A DNA stretch of 46,658 bases from the NCBI GenBank assembly GCA_001414345.1, contig LLCB01000394.1:1-46658 (forward strand), read 5' to 3'. Below the pieces are notes generated by a model. It ran no database searches, was not told where the DNA came from, and saw nothing but the letters and a program-made list of their open reading frames with translations. This document shows positions 32,792-45,824 of the stretch, piece by piece. Every line of letters begins with the position of its first letter. The first letter of the stretch is position 1. Made by a program: the position numbers and the translations under genes. This DNA is from Hymenoscyphus infarciens. Lineage: Eukaryota; Ascomycota; Leotiomycetes; Helotiales; Helotiaceae.

Positions 32792-35700
32792 ATTATAGAA
32801 AAGAGAGGTCTTATATAATCTCTTTTCTCTATATATATAGTAGAGTTTTCATCTTCTAAATTTAAGCTTCTTAGAGCGTTTTTAACCTAAAAATACGTTA
32901 TAGTTATAAGCTCGGTTTATATATATAGTATATTATATTTATACTTATAATATACTCTATAATATCTTTGACTTCTACTTACGTATTTAACGTTACTATA
33001 TATTTAGAACGCTCTTCGTTATTAGAGTTAGTATAATTAACCTCTCGATACTTATAGTCGACGAGTATATAGAAGCTCTTAGTTATAACGCTAGCTACTA
33101 CTACTCTTAGAGATGCCTTTATAAACTAGAAGCCTAGCGGCGCGCTAGCTTACTCTAAAAGATACTCGAAGATATATTTATATCTAGAAGTCTAGTATTC
33201 TACGAAGCTAGTATATAAATATAATACTAACTACGAGCTACTATCTCTTATAAACGCTACTCGCTCTTTACTAAAGCTAGAGCTAATAACGTGCTAGAGT
33301 ATAAGAGAGAAAGTTAGATAAGATCTAGGAGTAGAACTTTACTCTTAAGAGTATTATCTAGAATCGCTGCTTAGGAGTTAATAAGCGCTTTATAGGTTTC
33401 TCTATAGTAGGAATAGAGAGTAATATAATTAAAGAGTTCTTTTATAATATAATTTAAGTTTATAGACCTAGAAAGCTATTGTTTTCCTAGACCTAAGAGA
33501 TATATTATAGAAAAAGAGAGGTCTTATATAACCTCTTTTCTCTATATATATAATAGAGTTTTTACTTTCTAAATTCAAGCTTCTTAGAGCGTTTTTAACT
33601 TAAAAATACGTTATAAATATATAACTTTATTAAGAGATATAAGAAGTAGAATATTATACTCTTTTATTTTATTATATATTTAACGTATATATATTAACCT
33701 CTTAATATAGTAACTCTCTACTAAATAAAACACTACTATTTAAAAAAGATTAAGAATACTATATATAAAGAGAAAGATTACTTTAATAAATATAACTTTC
33801 TATATATTCTCTAGAATATATAAAAGCTTACTTTTACTAAACTAATTATTATCTTAGTATAGAAAAAGATAGAGATTAATTTTATAGATCTTAAAGTTAT
33901 ACTTAAATAAATAAAGCTTATAAATAATAATAATAAGTATAAGAAAGGTATTCTAATAACTTCTAAAGAGTATAATCTTAACTCTAAGACTTCGAATTTA
34001 AAACTAATTCTTATACTAGTATTAAATTAATATATTTCTTAAGAAATTATCTTACTAAAGTCAATTTTCAAGCTACTATCTGCTCTATTAAAAGTAAACT
34101 ATATTAATAGAGATAATTATAAACTTAATAATAATTATTTAGTCTTTTTAGAGAAGTTATTTCCTAAGAAATACTCTAGGCTTTTAGAAGCTTAGAGAGT
34201 CTATAAGAAAGCCTTTTTACTAATAAATTTTACTTTATATATATATAGAAGATTAAATATTCTAGTAAGTTAATTATAACTAATCTAAATAATCTATAAT
34301 AGTATTATTATATACTCTTCTTAAATATATAATATAACGCTTATAGTATCTATAATTATAGTCTCTTTTTATATAAGTATAGAAATAAAATATTATCTCT
34401 ATCTTATTACTAATTCTTTAATAATTTCTTTAAATATTTAGAGATTTTAGCTCTTAAAAAGAAATTTATAAAAGAACGATTATAGTAGATAAATAAGAAG
34501 AAAGTATTAGTATAAAAGTCTCTCTTTATTAATAGTTAAGATCTTAATAAATATATAAAAACATTATCTAATAGAAGAGTAATATCTTTAAAAGAGAAGC
34601 TTTATAATATATAAATAAGAAGCTAGAAAGAAGACAAAAGTAAGCTTTAAAAGATATAAAAGAGAAAAGAAGCTACTAATTAAGTATTATAAATTAAGTA
34701 AAATAAAGAGAATTAAAAGAAAGAATAAAAATATAAAAAGAAGATAGATTAAGATATAAAAGAGAAGTATAAATATAAGTAAGATAATACTAAGACTATA
34801 AAGAATAAGGAAAAGAAGTAAAAGAATACTAAAAGAGAGTATAAAAAAGAGTAAAAGAGGCTTTAAAAAGAGAATTAAGATATAAAGAAGGCTTAAAAGA
34901 GATAATAACTCTTAATAAAGTAAGATAAAAAGCTTTATAATAGAAAGCTAAAAGTTAAGATTAAGAAAGAGATTTTATAATAAGTTAGCTTTAGTATTAA
35001 ATAATCTACGCTTTCTTCTATAGTAATAGTTGCTCTTACTACTTCTAATAAAGTCCTTACTATTAAGAATAAAGTATTACTAGTAATTAATATACTATAT
35101 AATAAATTTAAAGTTATTTAAAAGAAAGGTAGTAGATAAAAAGATAGTAGAGAAGTAAGTAAAAGAGTATAATTTAGCGATTATTATTAAGAGACTATAT
35201 TATTAATAATTAATTAGCGCTAAAGAGCTATATATATACTTAGAAGCTATATATAACTACTCTTTTAAATTTATTACGTCTTAATATATATTTTAAATAT
35301 TTATTCTATTATAAAGATAGTTCCTTACTAGTATATCTTTAATTATAGCTAAGAATTACTATTTTCTAACTATTAGTTATTAAGTAATTAATTATTTAGC
35401 TTATATTTCTAAGATTACTACGTTTTAAGATTACTATAACTAACTTATATAATAAGTTACTAGAGAATCTTTGAAAAATAAAACTAATTAGAATTTTACT
35501 TAATTATATAATTAGCTTAATAAATCGTCTACTTTTATTTACTTTACTTATAAAGACTTAATATATCTATCTCTAAAGCTAACTAGTAATATTATCTTCT
35601 AATTATTTTAAAGACTTTTTAAAGAATATAATAGCTTATTATTTTAAATTACTAGTATTCGTAAAACTACTAATATCTCTAAGCTAAGATTACGAATTAC

Positions 35701-35960
35701 TAATACTTATATAACTAAAGATATTAAAGGTATTAATATTCGATATTTATATATAGAAGAGATTAAGAAGTAGATATTATATATTTAGCTTTTTAACTCT
35801 TATTATTTAGTATTAGCTATCTTAGATAGAACTTAGTTATTATTATTATTAGACCTTAGTATTATCTAATCTCTTATATATAGATACTCTTATTTAGAAT
35901 AAGAGAAGACTAATTTAGTCTTTTCTTCTATATTAGTATCTAGTATCTATATATCTCTTC
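32792..35960 (+). mobile_element. Dispersed retroelement-like repeat, copy B, interrupted by about 2.4 kb
   Basis: The first part (32792-33276) matches copy A from ATTATAGAAAAGAGAGGTC through CTCTTTACTAAAG. The second part (35709-35960) resumes exactly where copy A continues, from ATATAACTAAAGATATTAAA. The intervening 33277-35708 holds another 5' fragment of the same repeat (33504-33605), so it is a nested or rearranged insertion. Within it, 34600-34990 is strikingly purine-rich on the plus strand with few C residues, like a decayed Lys/Glu/Arg-rich coding stretch. No transposase or reverse transcriptase can be read. Confidence 0.6.
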
Positions 35961-36002
35961 GATAGTTATATATATTTCGTATTATTATAATAGTAGAAGT
36001 AT

Positions 36003-36300
36003 ATACTCTATAGAACTTCTCTTATAAACTAACTTACTTTATACTAAAATATAATAGAATAATAAATAAACCTTTCTATTCTCTCTACTAGATAAGAGAA
36101 GAAAATTAGCTTTATATAGAATTAGAAGAGATAAGCGATTAAAGGATAGAGATAAGATTTAATAAGCTAGAAGCGCTTAAAAGAGAGAATAGAATAAGAA
36201 AGAATAGTCTTAAAAGTAAGAAAAGACACGGATAAGAATCTTTAGAAAGAATAGAAGTACTAATCTAGCTAAGAAAATAAAAACGCTAAGTAGAAGAACT
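36003..36300 (-). repeat. Inverted copy of the interior of the 15.4 kb TIR element
   Basis: Matches the complement of about 16740-17095. Examples: AATAGTCTTAAAAGTAAGAA, then CACGGATAAGAATCTTTAGA, versus the complement with GG/GC where this copy has GA/AC. All differences noticed are C:G to T:A, so this copy is more heavily RIP-mutated. TIR ends were not found around it, so it is a fragment. Confidence 0.72.
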
Positions 36301-39300
36301 ACGATTTATAAAAGAGAGTCTACTAGTAATATCTAGTTTACTTTTATAGAAATATATCTATAGTAGAAAGATATAAAGTAACTAAGTATCTACTCTATAT
36401 GTCTACTAATTAGTATTAGTATAACTTATAGTTATAAAAGTATTATTAAAAAAAAAGAGTTATATATTCGTTTATATATACTAAGTAAAGCTAGCTACGA
36501 TGTCTACTTAAATAGTTCTTAAATAAGAATATTACGTATTTCTACGTCTTTTATTCTAAGTAGCTATCTACGTTTAAATATATCGATAGTAGTAGTAAAT
36601 AAATAGTTTCTCTTTATTTTATAATACTTTCTTACTCTTCTTCTACTTTTGGAGAGAGTACTAAGTATTATAATATAATATAATATAATTTAATATAATT
36701 TAATATAATATAGTATAATAATTATAGCTTAGATAGATATTCGTTCTAAGTAAGTACTTTCTTAGTAATATAGCTACTACTAATACTTTCTTAGCTTTTA
36801 TTTAAAATAGACTATTATATATTAAGCTCTTTTATTTAGAAAGTATAAAGATATAAAATAGAAGAATCTTCTAAGAGAGAATACTCTACTAGCTTTAGAA
36901 GAAGAGTTAATAAATACTTTTAAAAGAAGAAGCTAGTCTATAGATTCTATTAAAAGTATTAATATAATCTTAAAAATATAGCTAGAATAGACTTTCTTTA
37001 TAGTTAATCTTTCTAGATACTAGTATAGAAGAGATAAAATTAAAATAAATTACTTATAAAAGCTTAGTTTTCAAAGAGATTTTATTACTTTATAAGATAT
37101 ATAAGTAATTATCCTAGTAGTATATATATTTAAAATCTAAGTTATAACTATTTATACTTCTTCTTATTCTATATATAGTAGTAGTATCTTCTTTTCTATC
37201 TCTGTCTCTAATCTCTCTTACTTTCTTATATTCTCTAGAACTTCTATTTTATAGAATCCTTTCTAATATAGAAACTTACTATAATAATTAGATATAGATA
37301 TTATATACTACTTATACTAGCTTCTTATTTAATATATATATAGATATAGTAGACGTATACTTTCTAGAGATAACCTAGCTAATTATTTATCTCTTTATAC
37401 TCTATACTAATAGTATAAGCGTATAATAGTAATAGTAGATTAAGTATAAAAGTAAAAAAGTAAATAAAGTATCGTTTTTAAGTTTTTATAATAATATCTT
37501 CTTTATAAAAATAAACAAATTATTCTATAAACTAAGAATCTTTAAGAAAAGAGAAAATAAGATATAATTAGAAAGATTTATATAAAGATTAAGTACTTAT
37601 ATCTATTATATAATAGTATTTACTTCTTTTCTTATTAGAAAACTTACTTTTATTCTAACTCTAAAGTAAAGAGATATCTACTATAGTAATATCTATAATC
37701 TAAAAGAATAAAAGCTATTAGAACTTCTACTAAGTTTAGTAGATTTTATAGCTTCTATATAGTTAATCTATAATATCTACTTCTTCTATATATCTATTAT
37801 AATTATTAATAAATCGTAGAATAAGTAAGTTTTAATAGAAGTTCGTAGTATATTAAGATATTTGTTTATATATCTTTTTTAACTTCTAAAAGTAGTAGTA
37901 GTAATAGTAATAATTAGTAGATAAAAGACTTATAAGCGGTTTTATTTACTATAGTACTAGATTAGTATAAGTATTATTACTCTTACTAATTATACTTCTT
38001 ACTAGTATATATTATAGAAAGTATTAATACTAGTATATTATCTTATTTTATAAAAGCTAAAAGTTAAGAATATACTAGAACGCTTTTACTTATAAGATCT
38101 CTCTATTATATACTAGAATCTATAATAACTCTCTCTTTCTATAACTTCTAGGATTATATACTATAAGATTATAAGAGAGTATTATTATCTTTCTTCTTCT
38201 AGGTCTTAATTAGATATAGAAAGAGTATTTTAGTAATTTAAATATAGTTAGTAGCTACTACTCTAATACTAAGCTTAAGAAGCTTATTAAACAATTCTAG
38301 TACTAAGTAATTATTTATATATATTATAGAAGTAGTAAAGAAGAGATTTTATAAGTTAAGATACTATTAAATCTATAGAGAGAAATATTAGCTAAAATCA
38401 TACTAAAATATATTAAACTTCTTAGCTAGAGTTATATAAAAATAAATAAAATCGAAGAAGTAAAAGAAGAAGATTTTATATATTACTAGTAGAGAGAAAA
38501 CTATTCTTTTAGACTAATTCTAGAGTTTTATAAATATAAGAATAAAAGAGAAAAATATATATATAATTTATAAAATATAAAGTCTAGTTCTTATATCTCT
38601 TTAGAATTAGTTTATACTTATACTTTAAAATAAACTTATATATTTAATCTTTAGTATTAGAGATAATTCTAACTTCTTTATTATAATAGCTTTATTTTCT
38701 TTACTATTATTACTATTATTATTATTTCTATAATCTAAAGAATCTATACGCTTATAGTTAATAAGATTAGAATTACACTTATTATTAATAAATACGTCTA
38801 TAGAGTCTATTTAAGAGATCTGCCTTTTAAAAGCTTTTTTAGTAGCTTTTAAGACTCTTTTAGTAGACTTTTTAGTACTAGAAGTAGTATTAGCTTTATA
38901 CTATTCTAGAGAAGGTATTTTAAGTAAAAAGAGAATAAAAGAGTATAAAAGTAATAGTAGAAGTAGTAGAAGTAAGTAGAAGAAACTTAGCTTATATACT
39001 TATATTATTATAGTAAACTTTTTTTTTTTATTAGTAGAGCTTTTTAAAAATAAGATTATAGATAAAACTATTATTAAATTCCTATATTATTATATACTTT
39101 AGTAGAGTTTCAAGAATAAGATATATACTTTAATTATTTAGTTATATTAGAGTTAGAAGTATAAGATTAGAACCGCGTTCTACTAAATTACGTAGAGTAT
39201 AAGAATAACGAAAGAGATAAGAACTATTAAGAACTCTTTTACTTTCTTAAAACTATCTAAATTAGTTTACTATTCTACTAAGTATATAGTCTTAAAAGTA

Positions 39301-39480
39301 GCTTAAGAGACTTATTTAAAATAGTATTATTAACTTTTAGAGTTATATACTAAATAGTTCTAGAACTCTCTATTCCTCTTTCTCTTTCTCTTTCTCTTTA
39401 AAATACTAAATGTTTATATACTCTATATTTAGCTCTAGGAGAGAGGAGAGTACCTTTCTCTTGTTCTTCTCTCTCTTACT
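36301..39480. other. RIP-type AT-rich DNA
   Basis: No frames. Contains a TAATATAA/TTTAATATAA microsatellite at about 36670-36722, a CTTTCT hexamer run near 39378-39402, and many TAG/TAA-rich segments. Transposon origin is probable but not classifiable. Confidence 0.5.
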
Positions 39481-42080
39481 AAATTTGTTAATCAAATCCT
39501 CGAATCATGAAAACCGACTAGGAACATAAACTTGACTTACTAAGTGGATCCATCCACTTCTAATATGCCCCCTCATTCCCGAGAAGCCCTGGCTCTCACC
39601 CGCGGGATCCGTTTCTGGAAATTCCAAAAGGAACCCCCCTGGTGTAAATCATACATATCTGCGGGGCCGCCAATCTCCTTAAAATGTTAACCTTGTCGTC
39701 TTAGGACTCATCTGACCGCTTCTTGAAAGGCCTGGCAAAAAGTGTAAATCTGTCATCATGCCAATCAAATTATGTCTAAAAAGGGAACGGGGATTGGAAG
39801 GTTGGGGGTCTTTTTTTGATATTGATCGTTGGTGCCCAATGTTCCGGACCCGTAGGATTTCGAAGTGTGTCGTGTTTTGTTTTGTTTTCGTTTTCGTTTT
39901 CGATTCCCCGGGGAAGCTTCACATGTGGCAAGGTGTCAACGGGTTCTCCGAAGATCTAGAGAAAGATTGAAGAAAGTCTTCAAATCCAAGAAAAATCTCG
40001 AAAATCCTGTAACCGTCCTAGGAAGGCAGTTTCACGACCTCCACAAAAGAAATCCAAACGGGCCTGGATCTTGAGTCTTCCCTCCGAGTCCCCACGGAAA
40101 TTCTCCGTAGGACGCCTGCAAGTCTGGCAGGTGGTTGTTTCGTGCTCCGGCTTGCATATTGATTTTCTTTCAAACAGGAATGTCGCTAGCCTCTTCTTCC
40201 TCGGGCTTGGTCTTTTCTTGAATGTTTATCTTTCCTTTTGGGGATTGTTACTTTTGGCGCAACCAGAAGCAAATATGCTGAACATCACGAGCTAAGCGAG
40301 ACCGTGTGATTGTGCAACGCGGACGCTGCAAACGACGACTTGAGGAAAGGAGCTCCTACCGACTTCTCGGGGGTTCGGCCTGCTGCCGGTTGGCCCCTTG
40401 CAGGGTATCAGGGGGTTGGGGAGGGAAACGTGGGACTGGAGAAGAACGTGGGGGTGCTTTGGCAAGGTGCGTGCCCGTCGCAGGGCTCAGGGGCAACGTT
40501 CTAGAAGCTTGTAAAGCCATTGGGCGGCTGGCAGAGTTGGAGGGCATCAGATGATCGATTTGAGGGGGATGGTGAGATGCGGTGCAAGGTGGTGACAGAA
40601 TGGTGAGATAGCAGCTGGAGATTAGGGAGTGAGGCGGCGGTTTGGCAGTTTCTGGTAGGTAATTGAAAGCAAGGTGGGAGAGAAGCAGTAAGATGAGTCG
40701 TAGGAATCCGAGAGGGTTGGTGATTCCCTGGGGATGTCGGTGGGAGATGCACGACGTGCTTTTGTGGAATTGGCACCTGAGGGCATTCGGCTCTATCTCC
40801 GAAGGGAACCATGGAGAGAATCCCTTCATTGCTGGACATGGCCTGCACCATCTGCCACCGGATTGACTTATATGGCCATACGAAAAAGCATCTCGATGGC
40901 AGAAATGGCTACGCAGGCACGTCAAGAAAATCCGAGGGCGTCCAACCGGGTATTCTCTCTCATTCTCTCCCTTCCCGGGTGTGGTCACACGATGCCCTGC
41001 GCTACGACATCCACTAGGTTGTGTCGTCGAGTGGAAGGCGTTGAGGATGTCCTCGGATCCAGTCCAGTCCTTGGAATTGGCGGCGAGCGAACGAGAGGAG
41101 ATTCAACAAAGAAGTGAGCGACGAAGGGTTCGCAGGTGACTGGTGAAATCCGAGGTCAGCAGTTCAACCATGACCGCCGTGCGGAAGCTCGAGTCCCTCC
41201 CCGGGAGTTACGCTACGATGCGAGTCGGCTGCGAGGTTCATGGGGTGTACCAGTATCGTCTTTTATTCGACCATGTTCCTTGGAGATGTCGAGGGGAGGC
41301 TGGAGAGGCTGGAGAGGAGAGGCAAGAGCGAGGAGACAGAGGATTGTTCGACTGAAGCGGTGAGGAGGGAAGGGCATCGAGTGAGAGCGGGGAGCAGTGG
41401 CAAAGCGAGAACAGCTGCTGCTATCATCATATATGAGCATCGACTCCCGAATGCATATGCAAGCCACGCATAGAGTACTAAGAGTAGTGATCTCTCATTC
41501 GAGCCTCAAGGGGCAAATTCGGCAGACCACCCATCAAGTGCCACAGTTGACCACGAGGGGTAGAACGAGTTTGTACGTGTTGTTGAGTGTACATTGATTG
41601 TACATCTGTCGGTTGCTATCACTGCATTGCACGTTGTGATGGGAATAGACGCCGATAGACGATCGAAGTGCGTGTGCGACCACTTGGGTGGTACCGAGCT
41701 ACCGTTGCACCTACGTAAGGGCTAATCTAATCTAATACGAGGCGTATAAGAAAAAATGGTGGTGTTGAGTAGCGTAGCCCCGGCAGTTGGAAAGGGAGTT
41801 TAGAGGAGAGGCGGGAGAAGTATTACTTATTCCGTCCAGTCCACTCAGCGTCCCTGCGCCGTACAAATACTTTAGGCAGGTGCATGTGAGTTCGATGACT
41901 GTATCTGTATCTGTAAGGTATCTACCTATATCTATATATGGGTTCGGTTCGTTCCTTCCCAGCCAAGTGGTTCATGTAGGTATCATGTAGGTATCATGTA
42001 TCTGCATCAGTAAGTAGAATACATTGACCGGTAGTCAAGTACGGTAAATAGGCACTGATAGGTAGCCTATCGATAAGTGC
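39481..42080. other. Moderate-GC stretch without a supported gene
   Basis: About 2.6 kb of complex sequence between the AT-rich block and the microsatellite-rich leader of the Mks1-like gene. The longest frames (for example 40356-40988 minus, 210 codons; 40734-41117 plus, 127 codons) overlap each other, are low-complexity Pro/Ser or Arg/Gly-rich, and show no domain. Could be a long 5' UTR, a non-coding transcript or a relic. A GTTTTC pentamer/hexamer run lies at 39872-39905. Confidence 0.5.
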
Positions 42081-42485
42081 ACCTCACACCTCACACCTCA
42101 CACCTCACCGAGCGCAACCCCTGTGATGGTGATGCTGCAACCCAACCCACCCCCTGCCCACCCAACCAAACCAAACCCAACCCAACCCAACATCCGAGGT
42201 CCATTTAATTTTGCTTCTAGAAACACTTCCGTCAGTCCCACTTGCTTCCACTGGAGCTAAGCTAGTCCAGTCCAGTGCAGGTGGTTTCGTGGACGTGCTG
42301 ACGGAGAATTTGAGTTTGAAGCTTCCCTTCCTAGTGAAAGTTCAATTCCTGACGGACGGCCCTGGGAGAATGCGATCCGTCTGATACCAAAGCAGAAACT
42401 GCTTCGACCGGTCTCCGTCGACAACCTCACTCTCGACACTTTACAACTTTCTTACTGCGCACTTGTACCATAACTTACTCTTACG

Positions 42486-42518
<33 letters not shown>

Positions 42519-43077
42519 GCTCTCACCCCACCCCACCACCCCCACCTTCTTCCCACCTTCTTCCCACCTTCTTCCCATCTGGGCCTTGCCTTCGACGCCC
42601 TGACAGGCACATCACATCAACCTGGGAAACCGCTGACCCAGGTACTACTGTATGTACAACCACACGGCCTCACCTGTCGCCCTCCACCGTCGTCTTCTTC
42701 TTCCTCCAAAAAGTAAGTAAGCAAAAAAGATGAGTACCTACCTCCTGTTGGCAGCCGCTCCCGCTCTCGCCCACGAACGCTGTTCCAGACTGCAGGTGCT
42801 CTGCTCACTGCTCACTGCTCACTGCTCACTGCTCACTGCTCAAGCGAGCAAAGGCGCATTTGTCTCTGCCGCTGTCTCTGATCGATGTCTCTGATCTCCA
42901 TGTCTGCAAATCTTGAAGTATGAAGTCCCAGCGACCGACCCGCCAGATCCTGCCAGACTCAGACTCAGACTCCCGTCCACTTCGCCGACCTGTATAGATC
43001 CTTCTGACGTATCTCTGTACCGGCTTGCCATTGCCATTGCCATTGCCATTGCCATTTCCATTTCCATTTCCATTGCT
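42081..43077. repeat. Cluster of five short microsatellites upstream of the Mks1-like gene
   Basis: Within 1 kb: ACCTCAC x4 (42081-42109), CTCACT hexamers x6 (42483-42525), a 12 bp CCACCTTCTTCC repeat x3 (42541-42578), GCTCACT heptamers x6 (42802-42842) and ATTGCC/ATTTCC hexamers x8 (43027-43077). All are pyrimidine-biased on the coding strand of the gene that starts at 43582, consistent with a long CT-rich leader. The hexamer tract is open in a 126-codon frame (42913-43293) as alternating Ala-Ile and Ser-Ile, which I treat as incidental. Confidence 0.9.
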
Positions 43078-43581
43078 AATTTGCCTTGCCAGCATTCTGC
43101 TCATCCTATCCGACGACCATCGAAGAGAAGGACCACCAAAAGTAATTCGATTCATAAGCCAACTCCCCCAAGAACAATAACGCCGAGGAATCCCAAGTCA
43201 ATTCAAATTCCATACATTTCTCCCATCAGCCATTCACTCACTCCACTTCCAAACACGGAGTCGAGTCACAAAGTAAAGAAGACGAAAGAATAAGAAGAAT
43301 AAAACGCCCCCCATAGTGCTGAAGTGTCGGTACCTCCGAGCAGTCCCAAGTAGATATCAGTTCGCAGAGTGAGCACGGCCATCCCCTGTACCTATTACCC
43401 TGCCATTGTGGTTTCCAATTTAGAGTCGCTACTTCCATCCTTCGTAATCGCCACGGGACCAGACCTCTGGCACGCAAATTCGCTTTCTCTGGATGGATCA
43501 GCCCTTGCTATAGAAAGCACCTCGTCCGCAGCAGCCTCGAGCTGCTGCTCACACCCATCTCATCTTGGCGTCGCTACGAGG

Positions 43582-45285
43582 ATGGAGGATGAGGCAAGGA
43601 TACTGCCCAAGGGCTTCGTGGTAAATTCGGATCAGATTGGAGGGAGTATTGAGCGCATTGCAACCGAGCCCGTGGGGTTGGAAGACATCGCCAAACTCTG
43701 GAAAGGTAGCTCCGCAGAAAAGCCCTCCTCGCCCTTTCCAATCCCGTCATCCACGGTATCCCCAGGTCTAATCTATTCTTGACAGTATATACAACAACCA
43801 AACGGCGCTTGCTCGATCCCACCGCCGAGCGTTTAGAGAATTACTGGTGGCGCATATGGGGAAGTCGACGCCGTCACTTGGATGCCGCTACGGTGGCATA
43901 TCTCTTTGCCGAAATCTCCCATGGCCAGACTTTCGTCCCTCTTCGCGGTCCTCCTAATCGGGATGAAGGAACTCCGCCATCGGTATGATTGCCCGCGTGC
44001 TTTGCGCCCATTTCCATGCCATGGGCCGTACTGAATTTTGGATATGCAGAAGAAGAAAGCCCAATTGGGCATAGAAGCATCAAGTGCCACCGACCTACAA
44101 AGACCTCCTCCACGGCCGACGAGGTATAATACCAGCTCATCTTCCAATCTATCCAGACCGCCCACTGTCATGCCACATCCAATATTGAAGAAAACCAGAG
44201 GCCCTTCAACCACAGGACCACGCCCCACAGCCCGATTCGTCTCACCGCATGAGTCCGAACAAGAGACCGAGCCAGTTTCGTCTGCTGCTTCAAATTCCCA
44301 TGTCGTCGTACAACCCCCTTCGCCCGTCGGTGTGGAGAATACGAAGGCGGACAAGAAGTCATCTGCAACGACCAGAAAGAAACCCGGATTTGTTGCCACA
44401 AGCGCTACGAAGAAGAAACGGCCAGTGATGCCTCGGCGACAAAGCTCGCAAACAACACAAGTCTCACAGGTTTCAAATACATCCTCGGCAGCTGGGTCAC
44501 CAGCCTCTATGCAATCTCCCGCCCAGAGAACGCTTACAGACCTAGGTATAGCACGCGGCAAGAAGGCTGCACCCTCGAGATTCCAAGAGAATTTCTCACC
44601 GGTATATCGATCGCAAACCGCGAATCCGGTGTCGAGAGGACCGGCTGGATCCAAAGGCGGAGATCCGAAACGATCCTCGCCAAAGCAACCAGCCACGAAG
44701 GAACAAAAGGTTCGATATGAGGATTCCATGGTGGAAGAATCGATTCCAGCCATTTCCAATGCATCGTCGTCCTCGAGTTTAGGTCAGAAGCCGAGAGGAG
44801 AGTCACAGCCTAATGGTTTGAAGGAACCTAGAAGGGAGAGTATCGGGAAGCCCATTAAATCTTCCCAGAACCCACCGCCTCTAGCCCGAACACTACCAGA
44901 AAGCTATCGGACACATACATCTGAACATCGACTCGGGAATAGAGAAGGCAATAAAAGCTCTGCAAGCATAGCTCCAACGCTTACGGCAGTGACCGCCGGT
45001 GGACAACTCGCGTCGGGAACCTCATTACCGGATGAACGAGCGGAAAACCAGAAACCCTCTCCGACGGGCAAGGAAAAGGGCAAGGGAAGAGCGAGTGGTG
45101 AATATCGACAGGAGGATGTCTTTTCGAAGAGACCGGCTCAGGGTGGTGATAGTTCAGCAACCTCGGAGTACTCGGGTTCTTTAGCGCGGAGTAAGAGTCA
45201 ACTTACCTTGCTGCTTGAGAAGGATCAGAAGGATAGGGCGAAGAATGCGGGGCATAAGAGTCCGAATGGGAAACGGCGGTCGTAA
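43582..45285 (+). CDS. Mks1-like DUF3295 protein with AreA-GATA-like (DUF1752) domain
   Basis: Three exons: 43582-43705, 43786-43982 and 44050-45285, giving 518 residues. Introns of 80 and 67 bp have GT/AG ends. The first intron splits LWK|VYTTTK, a segment strongly conserved in this family. The N-terminal part LPKGFVVNSDQIGGSIERI and the helix EDIAKLWKVYTTTKRRLL..AERLENYWWRIWG (residues 34-66) form the AreA-GATA-like domain. TFVPLRGPPNR follows at the end of exon 2. Exon 3 is long, Ser/Pro/Lys-rich and probably disordered, with many basic clusters. A final SLARSKSQLTLLLEKDQ motif is also family-typical. Yeast Mks1 regulates retrograde/nitrogen signalling; filamentous-fungus members are thought to be regulators, but lack a true zinc finger. 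The ATG chosen is the first in the frame that begins the conserved region. A long pyrimidine-rich leader precedes it. Confidence 0.92.
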
Positions 45286-45824
45286 GGGAGGTGATAGCCG
45301 GTCATTCCTTTTTTAAAATCAGGGAAGGGGAGAAGAATCTTACACACTACTCACCTTGCATATATTGCTTTATAGGTGTGGGATGAATTCGGGAGATTGG
45401 TAGTAAATGGCAACGAAACAAAACCATACATTTAGACTGATTTTGACAACTAGCAAGCTTTGCATGAAAGAAATCGGCGCAATACTGGGCAGAGTGTGTA
45501 TATGGGTGGGCTTTAGTGGGATTTTTTTTTTCTTGTGGCATTTTCGGAGGGCGTTTTCTTCTTCTTCTCAACTTGAACAAACTGGCTTGTAGATAGATGG
45601 CATGGATGGGGGGTCGCTTTCTTCTTGGTGAATGTTGTTTATATATGTATATATATATACATACATGGTCTGCCTACCTACCTATCGGGTGATGGGGGGA
45701 AAGAAAGGGTAGTTAAGTGTAAATATTCATTTTTTTTTTTCCAGCTCTGATATGGATTGATTTGATTGACGATAGACGGATGAGTTGTTTTTACTTTTGT
45801 GATAGATGATAGGTTTCCTTTTTT
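45286..45824. other. 3' flank of the Mks1-like gene
   Basis: Likely 3' UTR and spacer with T-rich tracts (45522-45530 and 45732-45741) and an alternating TATATG/ATACAT stretch at about 45640-45665. No gene. Confidence 0.5.

Noticed and set aside
31080..39480. Readable reverse transcriptase or transposase
   Set aside because: Frames are destroyed by dense TAA/TAG; motif reading by eye gave nothing reliable.
40356..40988. 210-codon minus-strand frame as a gene
   Set aside because: Pro/Ser/His-rich without domain features, overlaps several similar-length frames on both strands, typical of GC-moderate non-coding DNA.
42913..43293. 126-codon frame with Ala-Ile/Ser-Ile repeats as a membrane protein
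   Set aside because: The hydrophobic part is only a translated hexanucleotide microsatellite in a probable leader; no other protein-like feature.
43833..44759. 308-codon minus-strand frame opposite the Mks1-like gene
   Set aside because: Shadow of the long third exon; the plus-strand frame has conserved motifs and consistent introns.
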